A stretch of 33,164 nt of DNA from Algoriphagus sp. (lineage in GTDB: Bacteria > Bacteroidota > Bacteroidia > Cytophagales > Cyclobacteriaceae), in NCBI RefSeq assembly GCF_030694375.1, contig NZ_JAUXYL010000035.1:1-33164 (forward strand). The letters run 5' to 3'. Positions 8,481 through 17,090 of the stretch are shown piece after piece. How positions within the stretch are numbered: the first letter of the stretch is position 1; every line of letters begins with the position of its first letter. A program made the position numbers and the translations under genes. The notes under the pieces were generated by a model. That model searched no databases, had not been told where the DNA came from, and saw only the letters and a program-made list of their open reading frames with translations.

Positions 8481-8511
8481 TTTGGTTCAGGCAAAAAATC
8501 GACTAAGTTTG
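8481..8511 (+). promoter_or_regulatory. Full Bacteroidota promoter (-33 TTTG, 19 bp, -7 TAAGTTTG)
   Basis: TTTG at 8481-8484 and TAAGTTTG at 8504-8511 are separated by exactly 19 bp, the arrangement described for the primary sigma factor of Bacteroidota (TTTG / TAnnTTTG). The -7 box ends 5 nt before the ATG at 8517, so the mRNA should be leaderless or nearly so. The position also argues against the longer open frame that starts at 8367. Confidence 0.7.
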
Positions 8512-8516
8512 ATCCC

Positions 8517-9167
8517 ATGAACAAGCCGCTTTATTTTCTTATTGTCTTTTTTGGTCTTCTCCATCTGACTGCCTTTTCCCAATCTCTTCCATTCGAACAA
8601 GAAGTCAGACAAATTTCCGCACGAATTGACAGTTTAGGCTGGGAAAAAGGGGGGACAGTCTTCACCGGAAGCTCAACGATCCGTATGTGGAAGAGCCTTC
8701 AAAGCTCCTATCCGAATGAAAATATTCTGAACACTGGTTTCGGAGGGTCGAAAGCTTCCGATCTTGAAAGCCACTTATTTCCTTTGGTGATCCGCTTGGA
8801 GCCAAGTCGGGTCTTTATCTATGAGGGAGATAATGACCTTTGGAGCAATGTGCCAGTTGCTGCTATTCTTACCAGCCTGGACGCAATCGTCAATCGCCTA
8901 CAGCTCATCGATCCGAATATGGAGATTTACCTGATCGGTGCCAAACCGAGTCCTTCCCGCTGGGAGAAAAAGCTGAATTATGAGATTTTCAACCAAAAGT
9001 TAAATGAGTATTGTCTATCCAAAGAAAATGTAGAATTCGTGGATACTTGGAAGGCTTTAACTGATGCAGCAGGAAACCCAAGACCGGAGTTATTTATTCA
9101 AGATCAGCTTCACCTGAATGAAAAAGGGTATGAACTCTGGACGGAGATTTTTAGAAGCTATTTTTAA
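8517..9167 (+). CDS. Exported GDSL/SGNH-type esterase
   Basis: The 216-aa protein has an N-terminal signal peptide (MNKPLYFLIVFFGLLHLTAFSQ region) and the four SGNH blocks. Block I is FTGSST, where the usual GDS is GSS and S53 is the likely nucleophile. Block II is Gly in NTGFGGS. Block III is GDND at 104-107, with N106 as the oxyanion-hole residue. Block V is DQLH with D196 and H199. It resembles the platelet-activating-factor acetylhydrolase/sialate O-acetylesterase branch of small secreted lipases. The ATG at 8517 is preferred over upstream codons because it gives a clean signal peptide and sits just downstream of an excellent promoter. The natural ester is unknown; carbohydrate deacetylation is common among relatives. 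Confidence 0.85.
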   Translation: MNKPLYFLIVFFGLLHLTAFSQSLPFEQEVRQISARIDSLGWEKGGTVFTGSSTIRMWKSLQSSYPNENILNTGFGGSKASDLESHLFPLVIRLEPSRVFIYEGDNDLWSNVPVAAILTSLDAIVNRLQLIDPNMEIYLIGAKPSPSRWEKKLNYEIFNQKLNEYCLSKENVEFVDTWKALTDAAGNPRPELFIQDQLHLNEKGYELWTEIFRSYF

Positions 9168-9177
9168 TTTGACCTAC

Positions 9178-9957
9178 TCAGGTTTTCTTAACAAGCTTTC
9201 TCTCCCAAACACTCAGCGGAAAAATGCCTCCAATTGTCCATGAAAGCCCCTCCCACTTTCTAGAGATACGTACTGGTGAATCTTCCGCTAAAGTGAAATC
9301 ATACAGCCGATTAGCCCCCAAAGTAAAAAACTGACCTAGCTCAAGATTCAAAAATGAAGACTTGAACACCCTGATCCTGGAATGGACCCCGGTTTTAAAG
9401 AAAAATGGATTTCTTTTGATTAATTCCAGTTGATAGTCAACCAATTCCCTATCCGGAGTTTGAATCTGACCTGATCTTCTTTGATCATCCTTATTAAAGC
9501 CAAAAAGGGCCAAATTCGTATTCAAAAAAGCTCCAATTCGAACGGTTTGTACTGCTCCAGTGGGAATATCATATCGAAAAGTAAAAGGCAAAACCAAATT
9601 TGGAGACCCGGAACCTGTTATATCCAGTGATCTCCCAAAGACTTCAATGTAAGCAGGACTGGAGTCATGATGAAAAAATGAAAGCCCTGATTCAAATGAT
9701 AAATTATCTTTTCGAAAACCAAAACCCAGTCCATAATACAGACTCAGGTCTTCATTTCCGCTGAACTGAGATTCTGAATAAACTCCGTATCTCATCCCAA
9801 AATGAGGCAAAAAATAGTAACCATTTTCATCACTTAAACTCTTGAAATTTTCTCCTCGGGTTAACCTATTAGCTTTTTCTAAAGCATTGGTTTGAATTTG
9901 GGGAAGGGCAGAAAACCCAATTAAAAAAAAGCATAAACCTAGAATGACATTTTTCAT
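9178..9957 (-). CDS. Hypothetical exported protein, probable outer-membrane beta-barrel
   Basis: The 259-aa protein starts MKNVILGLCFFLIGFSALPQ, a signal peptide. The mature part alternates polar and aromatic residues in short strands with many Gly/Asn/Asp turns (for example YYGLGFGFRKDNLSFESGLSFF), a pattern typical of Bacteroidota outer-membrane barrels. No specific family is recognised. The open frame extends six codons further upstream, but the signal peptide begins at 9957. A near-consensus -7 box (TATCTTTA, 9969-9962) lies only 4 nt before that ATG. The 3' end faces the esterase gene with a gap of about 10 bp. Confidence 0.6.
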   Translation of the reverse strand: MKNVILGLCFFLIGFSALPQIQTNALEKANRLTRGENFKSLSDENGYYFLPHFGMRYGVYSESQFSGNEDLSLYYGLGFGFRKDNLSFESGLSFFHHDSSPAYIEVFGRSLDITGSGSPNLVLPFTFRYDIPTGAVQTVRIGAFLNTNLALFGFNKDDQRRSGQIQTPDRELVDYQLELIKRNPFFFKTGVHSRIRVFKSSFLNLELGQFFTLGANRLYDFTLAEDSPVRISRKWEGLSWTIGGIFPLSVWERKLVKKT

Positions 9958-10026
9958 TTGATAAAGATAAAGCACAATTATAACTAAACTCCTATGCTTT
10001 TATTGCGCTCGTTTCAAATAAAAAAG

Positions 10027-11097
10027 TCACTTTTCGTTTACCACCTTTTTGTGCCAATAACTTGCTAGGATCGAACCGGAAATGTTTTGCATAGGGCCAA
10101 AAACAGCAGGCGCTAGACCAACGGTTGCGATCTTTCCAAGCGACTTGGCCAAGCCTGATGCCAAACCGGCATTTTGCATGCCTACTTCAATGGCAATCGT
10201 CCGACAATCCCGCTCACTCAAACCCAATAGTTTACTCAAATAATAGCCGATACCATAGCCGGAGAGATTGTGAATCATGACCAAAACAATAAGAATTGGA
10301 CCGATACTCAGCAGACTGTCACGACCTGCGGCAGTGATGACTAAAATGATCAATGCTATCCCAAGCATGGAAACTATCGGCATGGCCTTGTCCAACCAAT
10401 CGGATTTTCCTTTTAAAATCTTATTGAAAATTAATCCGGCTGTGATTGGGAGAAGGATCATTTTCACGATATCCCACATCATTTTCAGTAAATCGATCTC
10501 AATGAACTCTCCCGCTAATAACTTCATCAATACAGGCGTCATCAGCGGCGCCATCAAGGTGGTGATGGAAGTCAGCGTCACCGAAAGTGCAAGATTGGCT
10601 TTGGCGAGGTAAGTCATCACATTGGAGGCGGTACCACTCGGAGAGGATCCTGCGAGAATAATTCCCGCTGCAATCTCCGGAGGCAATCCACTGAAACTGG
10701 CAAGAGAAAATCCAATTAACGGCATGATTAAAAATTGAGCGAAAACTCCAATCATTACTGATTTGGGGCTTTTCACCACTTCGGAAAAATCGCTCAGACT
10801 GAGGGAAGTGCCCATTCCAAACATGATGATTTGAATTAATGGTGTGATCAGATTGGAGAGCGAATAACCTTTGATTTCCTGAAAATATTGTGGAAAAAAT
10901 AGCGCTGTTGCTACTACACCAAAAATCAAAACCGGGAAACTCAAGCCTCTCAGGGATTCTTTGCTCCGAAATCCAATTCCCAAAAAAATGAAAAAACCAA
11001 TCAGAGCCAATCCGGAGTATTCCAACCCGAAAAACACCCAAAGCAGTATCCAAACGGAAAATAGTACAAACGAAAATCTTAGAAACATTCGATACAT
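10027..11097 (-). CDS. Bile acid:sodium symporter family (BASS/SBF) transporter
   Basis: The 356-aa product is an integral membrane protein with about ten hydrophobic segments. The family signature is GSSPSGTASNVMTYLAKANLALSVTLT-like; I quote only its key part, SGTASN followed by ALSVTLT, the crossover region that binds sodium in ASBT-type structures. The late segment GMQNAGLASGLA is also characteristic. Bacterial BASS proteins carry diverse organic anions, including pantoate, pyruvate and bile acids, and the substrate here cannot be told. The frame also has a TTG at 11118, but the ATG at 11097 (MYRMFLRFSF) is the more likely start. The gene is divergent from typA, from which it is about 200 bp away. 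Confidence 0.85.
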   Translation of the reverse strand: MYRMFLRFSFVLFSVWILLWVFFGLEYSGLALIGFFIFLGIGFRSKESLRGLSFPVLIFGVVATALFFPQYFQEIKGYSLSNLITPLIQIIMFGMGTSLSLSDFSEVVKSPKSVMIGVFAQFLIMPLIGFSLASFSGLPPEIAAGIILAGSSPSGTASNVMTYLAKANLALSVTLTSITTLMAPLMTPVLMKLLAGEFIEIDLLKMMWDIVKMILLPITAGLIFNKILKGKSDWLDKAMPIVSMLGIALIILVITAAGRDSLLSIGPILIVLVMIHNLSGYGIGYYLSKLLGLSERDCRTIAIEVGMQNAGLASGLAKSLGKIATVGLAPAVFGPMQNISGSILASYWHKKVVNEK

Positions 11098-11276
11098 CAG
11101 GCTCTTGGGGATATTCAAGTTTCGGGATAGCAGCCCTTTCTAAAAAGCCTGCTCGCCACATAATTTTCAATTTTAAAAAATTTTAGCCATCCAATCTAAT
11201 CCAAAGTTCCTGTCGCTTTGGCAAATTGTCATCGTAAACTTCACAGGTCGATAACCTTACTCCCAAATAAAATTCT

Positions 11277-11284
11277 TACTTTTG
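11277..11284 (+). promoter_or_regulatory. Bacteroidota -7 promoter box for typA
   Basis: TACTTTTG matches TAnnTTTG exactly and lies 20 nt before the typA ATG at 11305, giving a short leader. No good -33 TTTG is present. It is the same octamer at the same 20-nt distance from the start codon as the box upstream of the membrane protein/greB operon. Confidence 0.55.
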
Positions 11285-11304
11285 CGGCTTCAATTAGGCA
11301 AACC

Positions 11305-13110
11305 ATGCAGAATATTCGGAATATCGCGATCATCGCTCACGTTGACCACGGTAAAACAACCCTCGTGGATAAGATCATCCACGCCTCTCAAATCTTCAGA
11401 GAAAATCAACAATTCCAAGACCTAATCTTGGACAGCAATGACCTCGAACGCGAAAGAGGCATTACGATTCTTTCCAAAAACGTGTCAGTACGGTACAAAG
11501 ACGCGAAAATCAACATCATTGACACTCCTGGTCACGCTGACTTCGGAGGTGAAGTAGAACGCGTTCTGAAGATGGCCGATGGGGTTATTCTTTTGGTGGA
11601 TGCCTTTGAAGGGCCAATGCCTCAGACCCGATTTGTATTGGGGAAAGCTTTGGCACTCGGACTTACTCCTATTGTAGTAGTCAATAAAGTAGATAAAGAA
11701 AACTGTCGTCCGGACGAAGTTCATGAGTCAGTTTTTGACTTGATGTTCAACTTGGACGCAACAGAAGAGCAATTAAATTTCCACACCTTATATGGTTCAG
11801 CCAAGCAAAATTGGATGGGACCGGACTGGAAAAACCCAACTGATTCCATTTTCCCACTTTTGGATGCGATTTTGGAATATATTCCTGCTCCAAAAATCGA
11901 TGAAGGCACTCTTCAGATGCAAATCACTTCATTGGATTATTCCAACTTCGTAGGTCGTATTGCAATCGGCCGTGTGAAACGAGGAACAATCACTGAAAAT
12001 CAACAAATCGCGCTTTGCAAAGCGGACGGCGTGATCAAGAAAATGCGTGTCAAGGAATTGCAGGTTTTTGAAGGATTGGGTAGAGTGAAAGTTTCAGAAG
12101 TTACGGCCGGAGATATCTGCGCAGTAATGGGCGTGGAAGATTTCGAAATCGGCGATACCATCGCAAATCCTGATAATCCGGAAGCACTTCCGAGAATCTC
12201 GATCGATGAGCCGACCATGAATATGCTCTTCACGATCAATAACTCTCCTTTCTTCGGTAAAGAAGGAAAATTCGTGACTTCCCGTCACTTGAGAGACAGA
12301 CTTTTCAAAGAAACCGAGAAAAATCTTGCGCTAAGAGTTGAATCAACAGATTCTGAAGATAAATTTTTGGTCTATGGCCGTGGTATTCTTCACTTGTCAA
12401 TTTTGATTGAGACCATGAGAAGAGAAGGTTACGAACTTCAGGTAGGCCAACCTCAGGTGATCTTCAAGGATATCGACGGAGTAAAATGTGAGCCTATCGA
12501 ATTGCTCGTAGTGGACGTCCCACAGGAGACTGCCGGTAAAGTCATCGAACTTGCCACACAGCGAAAAGGCGAACTGACGATCATGGAGCCTAAAGGCGAT
12601 CTTCAGCATCTCGAATTCAGAATCCCTTCCAGAGGGTTGATCGGTTTGAGAAACAACGTTCTGACAGCAACTCAGGGTGAGGCAATTATGAACCACCGGT
12701 TTTCTGCATACGAGCCATTCAAAGGTAATATCCAGGGCAGAATCAATGGATCCTTGATCGCCATGGAAGGCGGTCCTTGTACTGCTTATGCCATCGACAA
12801 ACTTCAGGACAGAGGTGTATTCTTCGTTGATCCAGGAGATGATTTGTACGCTGGGCAGGTAGTTGGTGAGCACTCACGTGACAATGACATCGTGGTAAAC
12901 ATCCAAAAAGGAAAAAAACTAACGAACATGAGAGCTTCCGGTTCTGATGACAACGTGAGAATCATTCCTGCCAAAAAATTCTCTTTAGAGGAATCTATGG
13001 AATACATCCAAAAGGATGAATACCTTGAGATCACTCCAAAATCCATCCGAATGCGGAAAATTTATTTGGATGAAAACGAAAGAGGAAGAATGGCTAAAAA
13101 AGATGCCTAA
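11305..13110 (+). CDS. typA: Translational GTPase TypA/BipA
   Basis: The 601-aa protein is of normal BipA length. The G domain begins at once: G1 AHVDHGKTT, the switch II/G3 motif DTPGHADF, and G4 NKVDK. Elongation-factor domains II and III, the domain V-like fold and the BipA-specific C-terminal domain follow (GDDNVRIIPAKKFSLEE region). BipA binds the 70S ribosome and helps 50S assembly, especially under cold or other stress. The open frame extends to 11218, but MQNIRNIAIIAHVDHGKTT is the conserved start and the promoter box lies just upstream of it. A terminator follows at 13145. The gene appears to be monocistronic. Confidence 0.95.
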   Translation: MQNIRNIAIIAHVDHGKTTLVDKIIHASQIFRENQQFQDLILDSNDLERERGITILSKNVSVRYKDAKINIIDTPGHADFGGEVERVLKMADGVILLVDAFEGPMPQTRFVLGKALALGLTPIVVVNKVDKENCRPDEVHESVFDLMFNLDATEEQLNFHTLYGSAKQNWMGPDWKNPTDSIFPLLDAILEYIPAPKIDEGTLQMQITSLDYSNFVGRIAIGRVKRGTITENQQIALCKADGVIKKMRVKELQVFEGLGRVKVSEVTAGDICAVMGVEDFEIGDTIANPDNPEALPRISIDEPTMNMLFTINNSPFFGKEGKFVTSRHLRDRLFKETEKNLALRVESTDSEDKFLVYGRGILHLSILIETMRREGYELQVGQPQVIFKDIDGVKCEPIELLVVDVPQETAGKVIELATQRKGELTIMEPKGDLQHLEFRIPSRGLIGLRNNVLTATQGEAIMNHRFSAYEPFKGNIQGRINGSLIAMEGGPCTAYAIDKLQDRGVFFVDPGDDLYAGQVVGEHSRDNDIVVNIQKGKKLTNMRASGSDDNVRIIPAKKFSLEESMEYIQKDEYLEITPKSIRMRKIYLDENERGRMAKKDA

Positions 13111-13144
13111 TTGAACTGATTCTAAGTACAATCCAACATAAATC

Positions 13145-13181
13145 AAAATCCTCCGACCTCAAGTTGGAGGATTTTTTATTT
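13145..13181 (+). terminator. Rho-independent terminator of typA
   Basis: AAAATCCTCC (13145-13154) pairs perfectly with GGAGGATTTT (13166-13175) across an 11-nt loop, and the stem runs into a T-rich tail. It lies 34 bp after the typA stop codon. Confidence 0.8.
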
Positions 13182-13261
13182 CCATTCATCATGAATTTGA
13201 TTTTCAATTGTAACCAAAAAGCCAAACTTTCGTCAGATAAACTAAAATTAAATTACAAATC

Positions 13262-14158
13262 ATGAATAAATCGATTCTCCTATTTTTCGTCACAATGGCC
13301 TCCTTTTCCTCTTTTGCTTTGGCCCAAAGCAAAAATGATGTGATTCATCTGATAGATGGCCCTAAGGAAGTTCAAGTCATAGAAGTGGGATTTAATACGA
13401 TCAAGTATTCATTCCCCAACGAAAACACGGTCTATAGTATAAGTAAACATCAGGTAAGCAAAATCGAGTTTGCAAGCGGAAGAGAAGAGGTATTCAATAG
13501 CCCTTTTAAACCCGTAAATGGGCTTGACGATTTTCAGAACGTGTATATCTCCTACAATCCTGAGGATGTGGTAGGATTGGACCCTAGAGGAGAGCTTTTC
13601 AGCAAAGCCACCGGTGTCACCACTCTTTCCAGTATAAATAATGTAAAAAACAGGGCCATGGATAAGCTAAAAGCAGAAGCATCCATGCTCGGTGCAAATG
13701 TGGTCTTGGTAGGTAATGTTTTCCAAAGAGGCAATCAATATGGTGGTGAAAATCAAGCCGGAAACTCCACCCAAACCACATTTTCGGGAACGGCCTACAG
13801 CACTCAAAAGCTTGATTTAGAAAAGGCAAAAAGCATGCTTTTGGATCAGTCATTCCATCATTACCAAACGCACAAACTAAATCGGAATTCTTGGAGTCCT
13901 GAACGTGCGATTGCTACTGTTTATGATAAGGACAGGAAGCCTTTGATGTTTGAATTTGATAAAGTAATAGAAAAAGAAGATGGCGTTTATGTCTCAGCTT
14001 CCAAAATCCCAACCAAAACTAAGGAACTTAAGGTCATCCATGCTGATAATGAAATGGTGGTAGTAATGGAAAGAAATGACAAGATTATCACCAATTACAT
14101 CCTGATCTCAAAGGACAATAAATACTTTAAAAATCTTGCTTCAAGAGTGATTCTTTAA
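13262..14158 (+). CDS. Hypothetical exported protein with YbjQ-like segment
   Basis: The 298-aa product has a signal peptide (MNKSILLFFVTMASFSSFALAQ). The N-terminal half (about 25-80) resembles a common Bacteroidota motif in which a two-strand 'evkVieVgfntIkY' unit is followed by YSISKHQVSKIEF. The middle part, RAMDKLKAEASMLGANVVLVGN (about 125-146; at most 20 residues of it are diagnostic), recalls YbjQ/heavy-metal-binding-like domains in which a helix with LGAN(A/V)V precedes a strand. The C-terminal half has no recognised domain. The function is unknown, and a periplasmic location is likely. It is monocistronic, following the typA terminator, and runs toward the aldo/keto reductase with a MITE-like element in between. 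Confidence 0.7.
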   Translation: MNKSILLFFVTMASFSSFALAQSKNDVIHLIDGPKEVQVIEVGFNTIKYSFPNENTVYSISKHQVSKIEFASGREEVFNSPFKPVNGLDDFQNVYISYNPEDVVGLDPRGELFSKATGVTTLSSINNVKNRAMDKLKAEASMLGANVVLVGNVFQRGNQYGGENQAGNSTQTTFSGTAYSTQKLDLEKAKSMLLDQSFHHYQTHKLNRNSWSPERAIATVYDKDRKPLMFEFDKVIEKEDGVYVSASKIPTKTKELKVIHADNEMVVVMERNDKIITNYILISKDNKYFKNLASRVIL

Positions 14159-14166
14159 CCAAAAAA

Positions 14167-14357
14167 AGAGGCTGTCTCAAAAGGTTTTTCGATTTCGCTA
14201 CCAATGACAGAGTATGATTTGTTTTGAAAATATTGATATTTCAGTATTTTATTCTGATTTAATATTTCTAGAGAACTGCTCCCTGTCATTTCCATTTTGT
14301 ATGTTCGCAGAATATTTTAGACTCAATGTGGCAATCGAAAATTATGGGACAGCCTCT
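14167..14357. mobile_element. MITE-like element with imperfect terminal inverted repeats
   Basis: The left end AGAGGCTGTCTCAAAA (14167-14182) and the reverse complement of the right end AGAGGCTGTCCCATAA (14342-14357) match at 14 of 16 positions. TTTTCGATT then recurs just inside both ends. AATGACAG (14203-14210) and CTGTCATT (14283-14290) form a further inner inverted pair. The element is about 190 bp and has no convincing ORF. The terminal sequence resembles the ends of common bacterial IS elements (from memory, not checked). A-runs at the left and T-runs at the right suggest that it can also act as a bidirectional terminator between the two convergent genes. No clear target-site duplication is visible. 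Confidence 0.55.
14281..14330 (+). repeat. Interspersed repeat, copy 2 (core shared with 171-220)
   Basis: This copy starts CCCTGTCATTTCCATTTTGT and differs from the copy at the left edge by one base in about 48. It forms the right-hand part of the MITE-like element. Confidence 0.7.
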
Positions 14358-14365
14358 CTATTTTT

Positions 14366-15352
14366 TTACCATTGCTGGTGGACTTCCGATTTGATGTACT
14401 TTTCATAGACTTTGGCGGCACTTTCCATTTGATCCGGAGTCAAGGAAGGAAGCCCCGAAGCACTGATATTTTTCTCCACCTGATCCACACAGGATGCACC
14501 CGGGATCACTGTTCCAACCTGTTTATGCATTAAGATCCAACGAATAGCCTGCGAGGCTAAATCCAAATTTTTGGCGAAGTCATTTTTCAATTCTTCCAAA
14601 GCAGGAAAGGCCTTTTCCAAAGGTACTCCGGAAAAGGTTTCTCCTTTGTCAAAGGCTTTTCCCTCCCGATTAAAATTGCGGTGGTCATCTTTTTCAAACT
14701 TGGTTTCTGGTGTTATTTTCCCAGAAAGCAAACCACTGGCAAGAGGAACTCTCACGATCAATCCTATGTCATTTGCTGCTGCATAGTTGAAAAACAATTC
14801 AGCCGGTCGTTGTCTAAAAAGATTGAAAATGATCTGTACCGTGGAAACAATATCATATTTCATTGCCGTCATCCCTTCGTTTATCCGTTCTACACTTACC
14901 CCCATGGCTGCGATTTTTCCTTCTGCCTTCAAATCTTCGAAAAGTCTGAAAATCTCTTCCCGCTCATACACAGGTCCCGGAGGACAATGTAGCTGAATCA
15001 AATCCAATTGATCCAAACCCATATTTTTAAGGCTGTCTTCCACGTATTTCCTCAGCCGCTCAGTGGTGTATCCTTCATGGGTGTGCGGCTGTATACGCCG
15101 ACCGCATTTGGTCGCTACAAAAATTTTTTCACTCCGATCACGAATAGCCCTACCAACTGCCGCCTCACTCAGACCTCCATCATAAACATCCGCAGTATCC
15201 ACAAAATTAATCCCCTTGTCAAAAGCCGTATGCAGGATTTCTTCGGCTCTTCTTGGGTCAAAGGGCTTCCCCCAGCCACCTCCTACTTGCCAAGTTCCCA
15301 AACCTATTTCGGAGACTTTCCAACCCGTTTTTCCTAGCTTTCTGTAATTCAT
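14366..15352 (-). CDS. Aldo/keto reductase
   Basis: The 328-aa product is a full-length AKR (beta/alpha)8 barrel. The start MNYRKLGKTGWKVSEIGLGT is typical. The catalytic tetrad is present as D52 and Y57 (VDTADVYDGG), K82 (VATKCGR) and H122 (IQLHCPP). NADPH-binding features lie at the C-terminus (VIPGASCVDQVEKNI). Enzymes of this type reduce aldehydes or ketones of sugars and other carbonyls; the substrate is not predictable. It follows the CotH-like gene on the same strand after a 40-bp gap, so co-transcription is possible. The 3' end abuts the MITE-like element. Confidence 0.9.
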   Translation of the reverse strand: MNYRKLGKTGWKVSEIGLGTWQVGGGWGKPFDPRRAEEILHTAFDKGINFVDTADVYDGGLSEAAVGRAIRDRSEKIFVATKCGRRIQPHTHEGYTTERLRKYVEDSLKNMGLDQLDLIQLHCPPGPVYEREEIFRLFEDLKAEGKIAAMGVSVERINEGMTAMKYDIVSTVQIIFNLFRQRPAELFFNYAAANDIGLIVRVPLASGLLSGKITPETKFEKDDHRNFNREGKAFDKGETFSGVPLEKAFPALEELKNDFAKNLDLASQAIRWILMHKQVGTVIPGASCVDQVEKNISASGLPSLTPDQMESAAKVYEKYIKSEVHQQW

Positions 15353-15392
15353 AGATCAAACCTAGTATATGTTTTACTACTGCTCATTGATT

Positions 15393-16460
15393 TCATTTCA
15401 ACCCTTTGATGACCACATTTCCCGTTCCACCTGACAGACAGGGATACTGAAAGTCAGCTTTGACTCTTTTGGAGTTATTTATGGTAGCATAAAATTCATC
15501 TAAATAGTTGATTGTAGACTTGATAGACTTTGAGTCTAATAGTTTACTTTCAGCGTAGAGCGCATAAATCGCATCCTTTTTTGCATTAAATTCTGAAAAT
15601 ACCGATTCGAAAAGCTGCATTTCCTCCATACAATACCCCCGGTACCTTCGATCAGCCACCGTTGCCAACTTTAGTTCCGGCGCAGGCATGGCATAGGGAG
15701 GGCGGACTATGCCGGCATGATCAAAATCATAGGGAACTGCCACTGGTTTTTGATTTTCCGAGGGACTGATGAGTTTGATATTTTGCCTGTATTGAATAGA
15801 CCAATCGGTATTGCCAATCAGGTACTGAAAAACTGACATCCTCAAAAAGTCATCGAGTCCAATGGACTCAGGCTTAACTAATTCTTTGTCAAGGGCAGCC
15901 ATTTGGTTTCTTTTTGCCATCTGCTCTTCTTCCTCAATAAGGAAACCTAAAAAAGAGGCGTAATTTTTAGGCTTATCAGATTCATCTACAATAGTTAATC
16001 GGACCAATCGGACCTTAAAGCTTTTTGGTGTAAGCTGATTGTAAACTTTGTAAGCATAAAACTCTCTCAATACATATTTTTCTCCCTGACAGGGCATGAC
16101 AAGTTTAAGCTTATCCTGCCCGGAAAAGATCGTATTACCCGTGTTCTCTTTGGCGAAATTCAACAGCAATGGAGGATAGTCACAGAGATTCATTTGTCTC
16201 CTGAAATGACCACGTGTCCGGACCCGCAGTGGAATTGAGTGTTGGACTCCAATTTCGTCAGCATATCCAAGTGAAAAATCAAAATATTGGGCCTCGCCTT
16301 TTGTGTTTTTAAAAAGTTGCCTGACGTCTCCCTTTAAACTAAGCTCCAATATTTCTTCGCTATCAAATAGAGTCGAATCTTGTCCAAAGCCGAAATTTGA
16401 CACGACGAAAACCGCAAAAAATAACAGAAAGGGCCTAAAGCAAGTAATTATCTTAGCCAT
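15393..16460 (-). CDS. Exported CotH-kinase-like protein (divergent)
   Basis: The 355-aa product has a signal peptide (MAKIITCFRPFLLFFAVFVVSNFGFGQ region). The rest follows the order seen in CotH-type atypical kinases: KLVMPCQGEKYVLREFYAYK (118-137), which matches the region that contacts the nucleotide; a strand-rich segment ending in FLGFLIEEEEQMA; then the catalytic-type GNTDW (216-220) with N227; and DFDHAG at 245-250, the metal-binding DFD-like position. CotH kinases phosphorylate secreted proteins in Bacillus spores and fungi. Kinase activity here is only inferred from these motifs and I did not check it by search. Bacteroidota homologues are usually annotated as hypothetical. It may be co-transcribed with the downstream aldo/keto reductase. 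Confidence 0.6.
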   Translation of the reverse strand: MAKIITCFRPFLLFFAVFVVSNFGFGQDSTLFDSEEILELSLKGDVRQLFKNTKGEAQYFDFSLGYADEIGVQHSIPLRVRTRGHFRRQMNLCDYPPLLLNFAKENTGNTIFSGQDKLKLVMPCQGEKYVLREFYAYKVYNQLTPKSFKVRLVRLTIVDESDKPKNYASFLGFLIEEEEQMAKRNQMAALDKELVKPESIGLDDFLRMSVFQYLIGNTDWSIQYRQNIKLISPSENQKPVAVPYDFDHAGIVRPPYAMPAPELKLATVADRRYRGYCMEEMQLFESVFSEFNAKKDAIYALYAESKLLDSKSIKSTINYLDEFYATINNSKRVKADFQYPCLSGGTGNVVIKGLK

Positions 16461-16640
16461 GCTTGTGAAATTTTAGAAAAAAGTTTAGCGATACTTTGAA
16501 ATCTAAATCAATAAATAGACAGTACAACAAACAAAGCAAACCATTCCTATTATCTAAAAGCAATTTAAATTTTTATCTTTAAAACTTGGTCAGATTGACC
16601 CTGTCAAACCTAATTAAACCGAGTAAATACAATTTAACAC

Positions 16641-17033
16641 ATGACTTCACGAAGAAAAGTACTTCAAACCTTAGGCCTAGCGAGTGCTTCGGCCATTTTA
16701 CCTTTTCACACAATCGCCTCAACTATGCCCGCACAAAAAATGATTCACCAAGTTTACTTTTGGTTGCACAATGATTCCGATCTAAATGAGTTCAAAACAG
16801 ATGCAGCACCTATGCTTGGACGCTGCAAAGACGTAGCAAACTTTATTTTGGGAACTCCGGCGCCTACTGAAAAGCGTGAGGTAGTAGATCACAGCTTCCA
16901 TGTCTCCTGTACCCTATTCTTTGATTCATTGGAGGCGCAAGCGGCGTATCAAACAGATCCATTGCATTTGGAGTTTATAAAGAAATATTCCCACATGTGG
17001 AAGACAGTAAAAGTGTATGACATATCGATTTAG
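16641..17033 (+). CDS. Exported Dabb (stress-responsive alpha/beta-barrel) domain protein
   Basis: The 130-aa protein has a Tat-type signal, SRRKVLQTLGLASASAILPF, with the twin arginine at residues 4-5. It is followed by one Dabb domain of about 95 residues, starting at MIHQVYFWLH, with the conserved tail DPLHLEFIKKYSHMWKTVKV. Dabb domains form dimeric ferredoxin-like barrels; some are enzymes and others have no known role. Export by the Tat route suggests a folded or cofactor-containing periplasmic protein. The S41 protease gene follows 57 bp downstream on the same strand. Confidence 0.85.
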   Translation: MTSRRKVLQTLGLASASAILPFHTIASTMPAQKMIHQVYFWLHNDSDLNEFKTDAAPMLGRCKDVANFILGTPAPTEKREVVDHSFHVSCTLFFDSLEAQAAYQTDPLHLEFIKKYSHMWKTVKVYDISI

Positions 17034-17090
17034 CATAAACCTAAGTTGAAGGTTTTGACGTAAATGATTTATTATTAATTGAAGGTGATT

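Noticed and set aside
10499..11170. 223-codon open frame overlapping the BASS transporter in another frame
   Set aside because: The composition is unlike a membrane or soluble protein, and the overlapping frame has clear family signatures.
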